Shown here piece after piece: positions 61,883-64,000 of a DNA stretch of 64,000 bases (the stretch's first letter is position 1; the number at the start of each line of letters is the position of its first letter). The stretch covers positions 496,001-560,000 of the forward strand of contig NZ_JAGTAS010000057.1 of the NCBI RefSeq assembly GCF_025685425.1. Direction: 5' to 3'. Under the pieces are notes generated by a model that was not told where the DNA came from, made no database searches, and saw nothing but the letters and a program-made list of their open reading frames with translations. The DNA is from Terriglobus albidus (GTDB taxonomy: Bacteria; Acidobacteriota; Terriglobia; Terriglobales; Acidobacteriaceae). The position numbers were made by a program, and so were the translations under genes.

Positions 61883-63023
61883 CTATAGATCCTCGTCTTC
61901 CGCAATCGGCGCCGGAACACCGCCTTCACGGCGCAGCTTCAGGTAACCCGCAATGAAGATATCCAGATCGCCATCCAGTACCGAGTCCACATCACCGGTT
62001 TCCACGCGCGTGCGTAGGTCCTTGGCAATGCGATAGGGCTGCAGCACATAATTCCGGATCTGCGAACCGAAGTTGATATCCAGCTTCGAGTCTTCAAGCT
62101 TCTTGGTCGCGGCCTTCTTCTTCTCCAGCTCAAACTCGTATAGCCGCGACCGCAGCATCTTCATGGCTTTCTCGCGGTTCTTATGCTGCGAACGCTCATT
62201 CTGACAGGCCGCCACGATTCCAGTGGGAATGTGCGTAATACGTACCGCGGAGTCGGTCGTATTGACGTGCTGTCCCCCCTTGCCACCGGAGCGGTAGGTA
62301 TCGGTCCGAATCTCGTCCGGCTTGATCTCGATGACGATCGAGTCATCGATCTCCGGCGAGACGAAGACGCTGGCGAACGAGGTGTGGCGGCGTTTAGCCG
62401 AGTCGAAGGGCGAGATGCGCACCAGGCGATGGACGCCTGTCTCTCCGCTCAACAGGCCGAAAGCGTATTCGCCCGTCACGGTAAAGGTCGCGGACTTGAT
62501 GCCGGCCTCATCACCATCCTGCAGTTCATTGATCTCGGTCTTGAATCCCTGCCGCTCTGCCCACCGCAGGTACATGCGCAGCAGCATCTCAGCCCAGTCC
62601 TGGCTCTCGGTGCCGCCGGCGCCCGGATGGACGGTGACAATCGCGTTCAACGGATCGGTCTCGCCACCCAGCAGTGTCTTGGTCTCGAGCTTTTCGGCAA
62701 ATTCGCTCAAGCTATCGACCTCGCGCTTCAGATCGGCGAGCAGCGATTCGTCTTCGCCGCCTTCTTTGGCAAGCTCGAAGTAGGCCTGGACATCGCCCGA
62801 CCGGCGCTCCAGCTCCTCGTCATCGGCCAGCAGCCCTTCAAGGCGCTTGCGCTCGCGCATCAGCGGCTGTGACTTCGCGGCATCGGCCCAAACCGCCGGA
62901 TCGGCTACTTTTTCTTCAATATCAGACAGTTCCCGCCGCAGACGTGCGGCGTCAAAGATACTCCCGCAGGTCGCGCACCTTCTCACGCACCGGGGAGTAA
63001 GCAAACTCTAGATCAGCAAGCAT
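61883..63023 (-). CDS. prfB: Peptide chain release factor 2 (programmed +1 frameshift)
   Basis: RF2 releases peptides at UGA and UAA. A short first frame (63023-62955, MLADLEFAYSPVREKVRDLREYL) stops at an in-frame TGA (62954-62952). The main frame from 62953 (DAARLRREL...) to 61883 carries the UGA/UAA-reading SPF in VRISPFDS, and GGQ in SGGKGGQHVN. Joining them at CTT-TGA-C gives 379 residues, normal for RF2. It lies 4 nt after the lnt stop. Confidence 0.96.
62951..62966 (-). promoter_or_regulatory. RF2 autoregulatory +1 frameshift site
   Basis: The site reads CGG GAG TAT CTT TGA C on the minus strand. The Shine-Dalgarno-like GGGAG three bases before CTT, the slippery CTT and the TGA stop followed by C match the known prfB recoding signal. 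Low RF2 favours the shift. Confidence 0.95.
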
Positions 63024-63027
63024 GCCG

Positions 63028-64000
63028 TTATTCTAATGCGCCAGAGGCGGATGCGCCGCAGACGGTTGCGCCGGAAGCCGTCCGCTTCTCTCGAAACCCA
63101 CCATATCCCAACAGAGTAATCACGACCAGACAACATCCGTAGGCGAATAGATCGCCAAACCGCGTATAGAAGGTCATCTCATCCGCGTAGTCGAAGCCCA
63201 CGGCGATCGCCGTTCGTATGTGCCGCGGGGCCTGTTCGCGAAGGTGTCCATAGGGATCGATAGCGCCTGTCAGGCCAGTGTTGGTATCCCGCAGCACCCA
63301 CCGGCGGTTCTCAATGGCCCGCATCCGGGCCATGTTGAGGTGTTGCCACGGTGCGCTGGTATCTCCGTACCATCCATCGTTGGAAATATTGACCAGCACC
63401 TCGGCGCCCCCCTTCACAAATTGCCGTACCTCGTCGGCAAAGATCGACTCGTAACAGATAAACGTGCCATAGCCGTGACCATCGGGACGAAAGACGATAC
63501 GGAAGTGCCCGCGATCGGATTCGCCGACCTCGGCGACGAGTCCTCCCGCAAACTGAAATATCGATGCAAACGGAAGATACTCCCCGAACGGAACCAGGTG
63601 GATCTTGTCGTAATGTCCGCGATAACTTCCATCCGCAGCAAACAAGGCAGCAGAGTTATATGCCTTGTACCCACGCGGCACTGAGCTGTCCATCTCGATA
63701 CCTTCCGCACCGATGATGGCGGCACTGTTTGTTATTTGCGCCATGGTTCCGATCTTCTGCCGGAATGTAGGATCGCTGGTGGCGAACGGCGCAGGCGACT
63801 CGGGCCAGATGATGATCTGTGGATGCTGATTGCTCTTACCAATTGACTCCCGCACAAACGCAGTCAGCAGCGAGTCAGCATCGCCATTCCGTGGAGCCTC
63901 CGGACCAGACTCTGCCAAATTGCCCTGCAACAAGACGGCATGCTGCTTCGCCTGCGGAAAAGAGCGCGATCGGTGTTCGTCGCGCCTCTCTTTCACCCAC
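63028..64000 (-). CDS. lnt: Apolipoprotein N-acyltransferase, C-terminal part (partial)
   Basis: The frame is open to the right edge. About 323 residues of the nitrilase domain and C-terminal TM are present. The catalytic Glu is in IIIWPESPAPF, the Lys in HYDKIHLVPFGEYLP, and the Cys in GTFICYESIF. Lnt adds the third acyl chain to lipoproteins in the inner membrane. The N-terminal TM domain lies outside the window. It is upstream of prfB with a 4-nt gap. Confidence 0.92.
   Translation of the reverse strand, partial: WVKERRDEHRSRSFPQAKQHAVLLQGNLAESGPEAPRNGDADSLLTAFVRESIGKSNQHPQIIIWPESPAPFATSDPTFRQKIGTMAQITNSAAIIGAEGIEMDSSVPRGYKAYNSAALFAADGSYRGHYDKIHLVPFGEYLPFASIFQFAGGLVAEVGESDRGHFRIVFRPDGHGYGTFICYESIFADEVRQFVKGGAEVLVNISNDGWYGDTSAPWQHLNMARMRAIENRRWVLRDTNTGLTGAIDPYGHLREQAPRHIRTAIAVGFDYADEMTFYTRFGDLFAYGCCLVVITLLGYGGFREKRTASGATVCGASASGALE

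Overview
The window reads as chromosomal DNA of a Gram-negative, GC-rich heterotroph. The best guess is an Acidobacteriota (Terriglobia-type) soil bacterium. This is an inference from gene content: a single-chain LptF-LptG permease, secreted GH92 and CE15 polysaccharide enzymes, many signal-peptide hydrolases, a flavoprotein/Fe-S/cytochrome b succinate dehydrogenase, and several families of short intergenic palindromic repeats. No rRNA, tRNA, CRISPR array, prophage or transposase gene was seen. Both ends cut genes: a VCBS/FG-GAP protein on the left and apolipoprotein N-acyltransferase on the right.

Layout. 1-4.1 kb: secreted glycan-degradation genes (VCBS protein, GH92 mannosidase, mutarotase-like protein). 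4.1-11.5 kb: ffh, a stress group (tandem UspA, HdeD-like membrane protein, dienelactone hydrolase, peroxiredoxin), pgi and a GNAT enzyme. 11.6-14.7 kb: pcaD divergent from an IclR-type regulator with a candidate operator between them, then a CE15 glucuronoyl esterase; together these suggest use of plant cell-wall and lignin-derived material. 14.8-19 kb: preT-preA-NCS1 transporter operon for pyrimidine uptake and reduction. 19.2-26.6 kb: acyl desaturase, an A/T-richer beta-helix protein, fused LptFG, a secreted FKBP and an MdlA-like ABC half-transporter. 26.7-31.7 kb: flagellar block, with flagellin-fliD-fliS divergent from flbD(swrD)-motA-motB; both directions have recognisable sigma-28 promoters. 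32-37.4 kb: rdgB, a PHP-type hydrolase and sdhCAB. 37.5-46.1 kb: DinB-like, DUF885 and M19 peptidases, a duplicated pair of small His-repeat proteins, an HEYLH protein and two cyclophilins. 46.1-52 kb: a central carbon/nitrogen group (mdh, mqo, icd, glnA). 52.1-55.1 kb: aguB, a small unknown gene, aguA and an HD hydrolase (agmatine to putrescine). 55.5-64 kb: PLD-like lipoprotein, cytochrome P460, tadA, an SDR, a DsbD/ScsB-type reductase, a CoA-binding protein, a DinB protein, prfB with its programmed +1 frameshift, and lnt.

The most distinctive feature is a family of about 112-bp elements, with eight full copies and one partial. Each has near-perfect terminal inverted repeats, a central hairpin and, in several copies, TA on both sides. 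They look like non-autonomous (MITE-type) elements. Two of them supply the stop codon of the preceding gene, and two lie between tandem paralogues. Two other palindromic repeat families (B and C) occupy other long intergenic gaps. Several signal-peptide genes lack a Shine-Dalgarno sequence and instead have a TANNNT hexamer 6-9 nt before the start codon, which suggests leaderless mRNAs.
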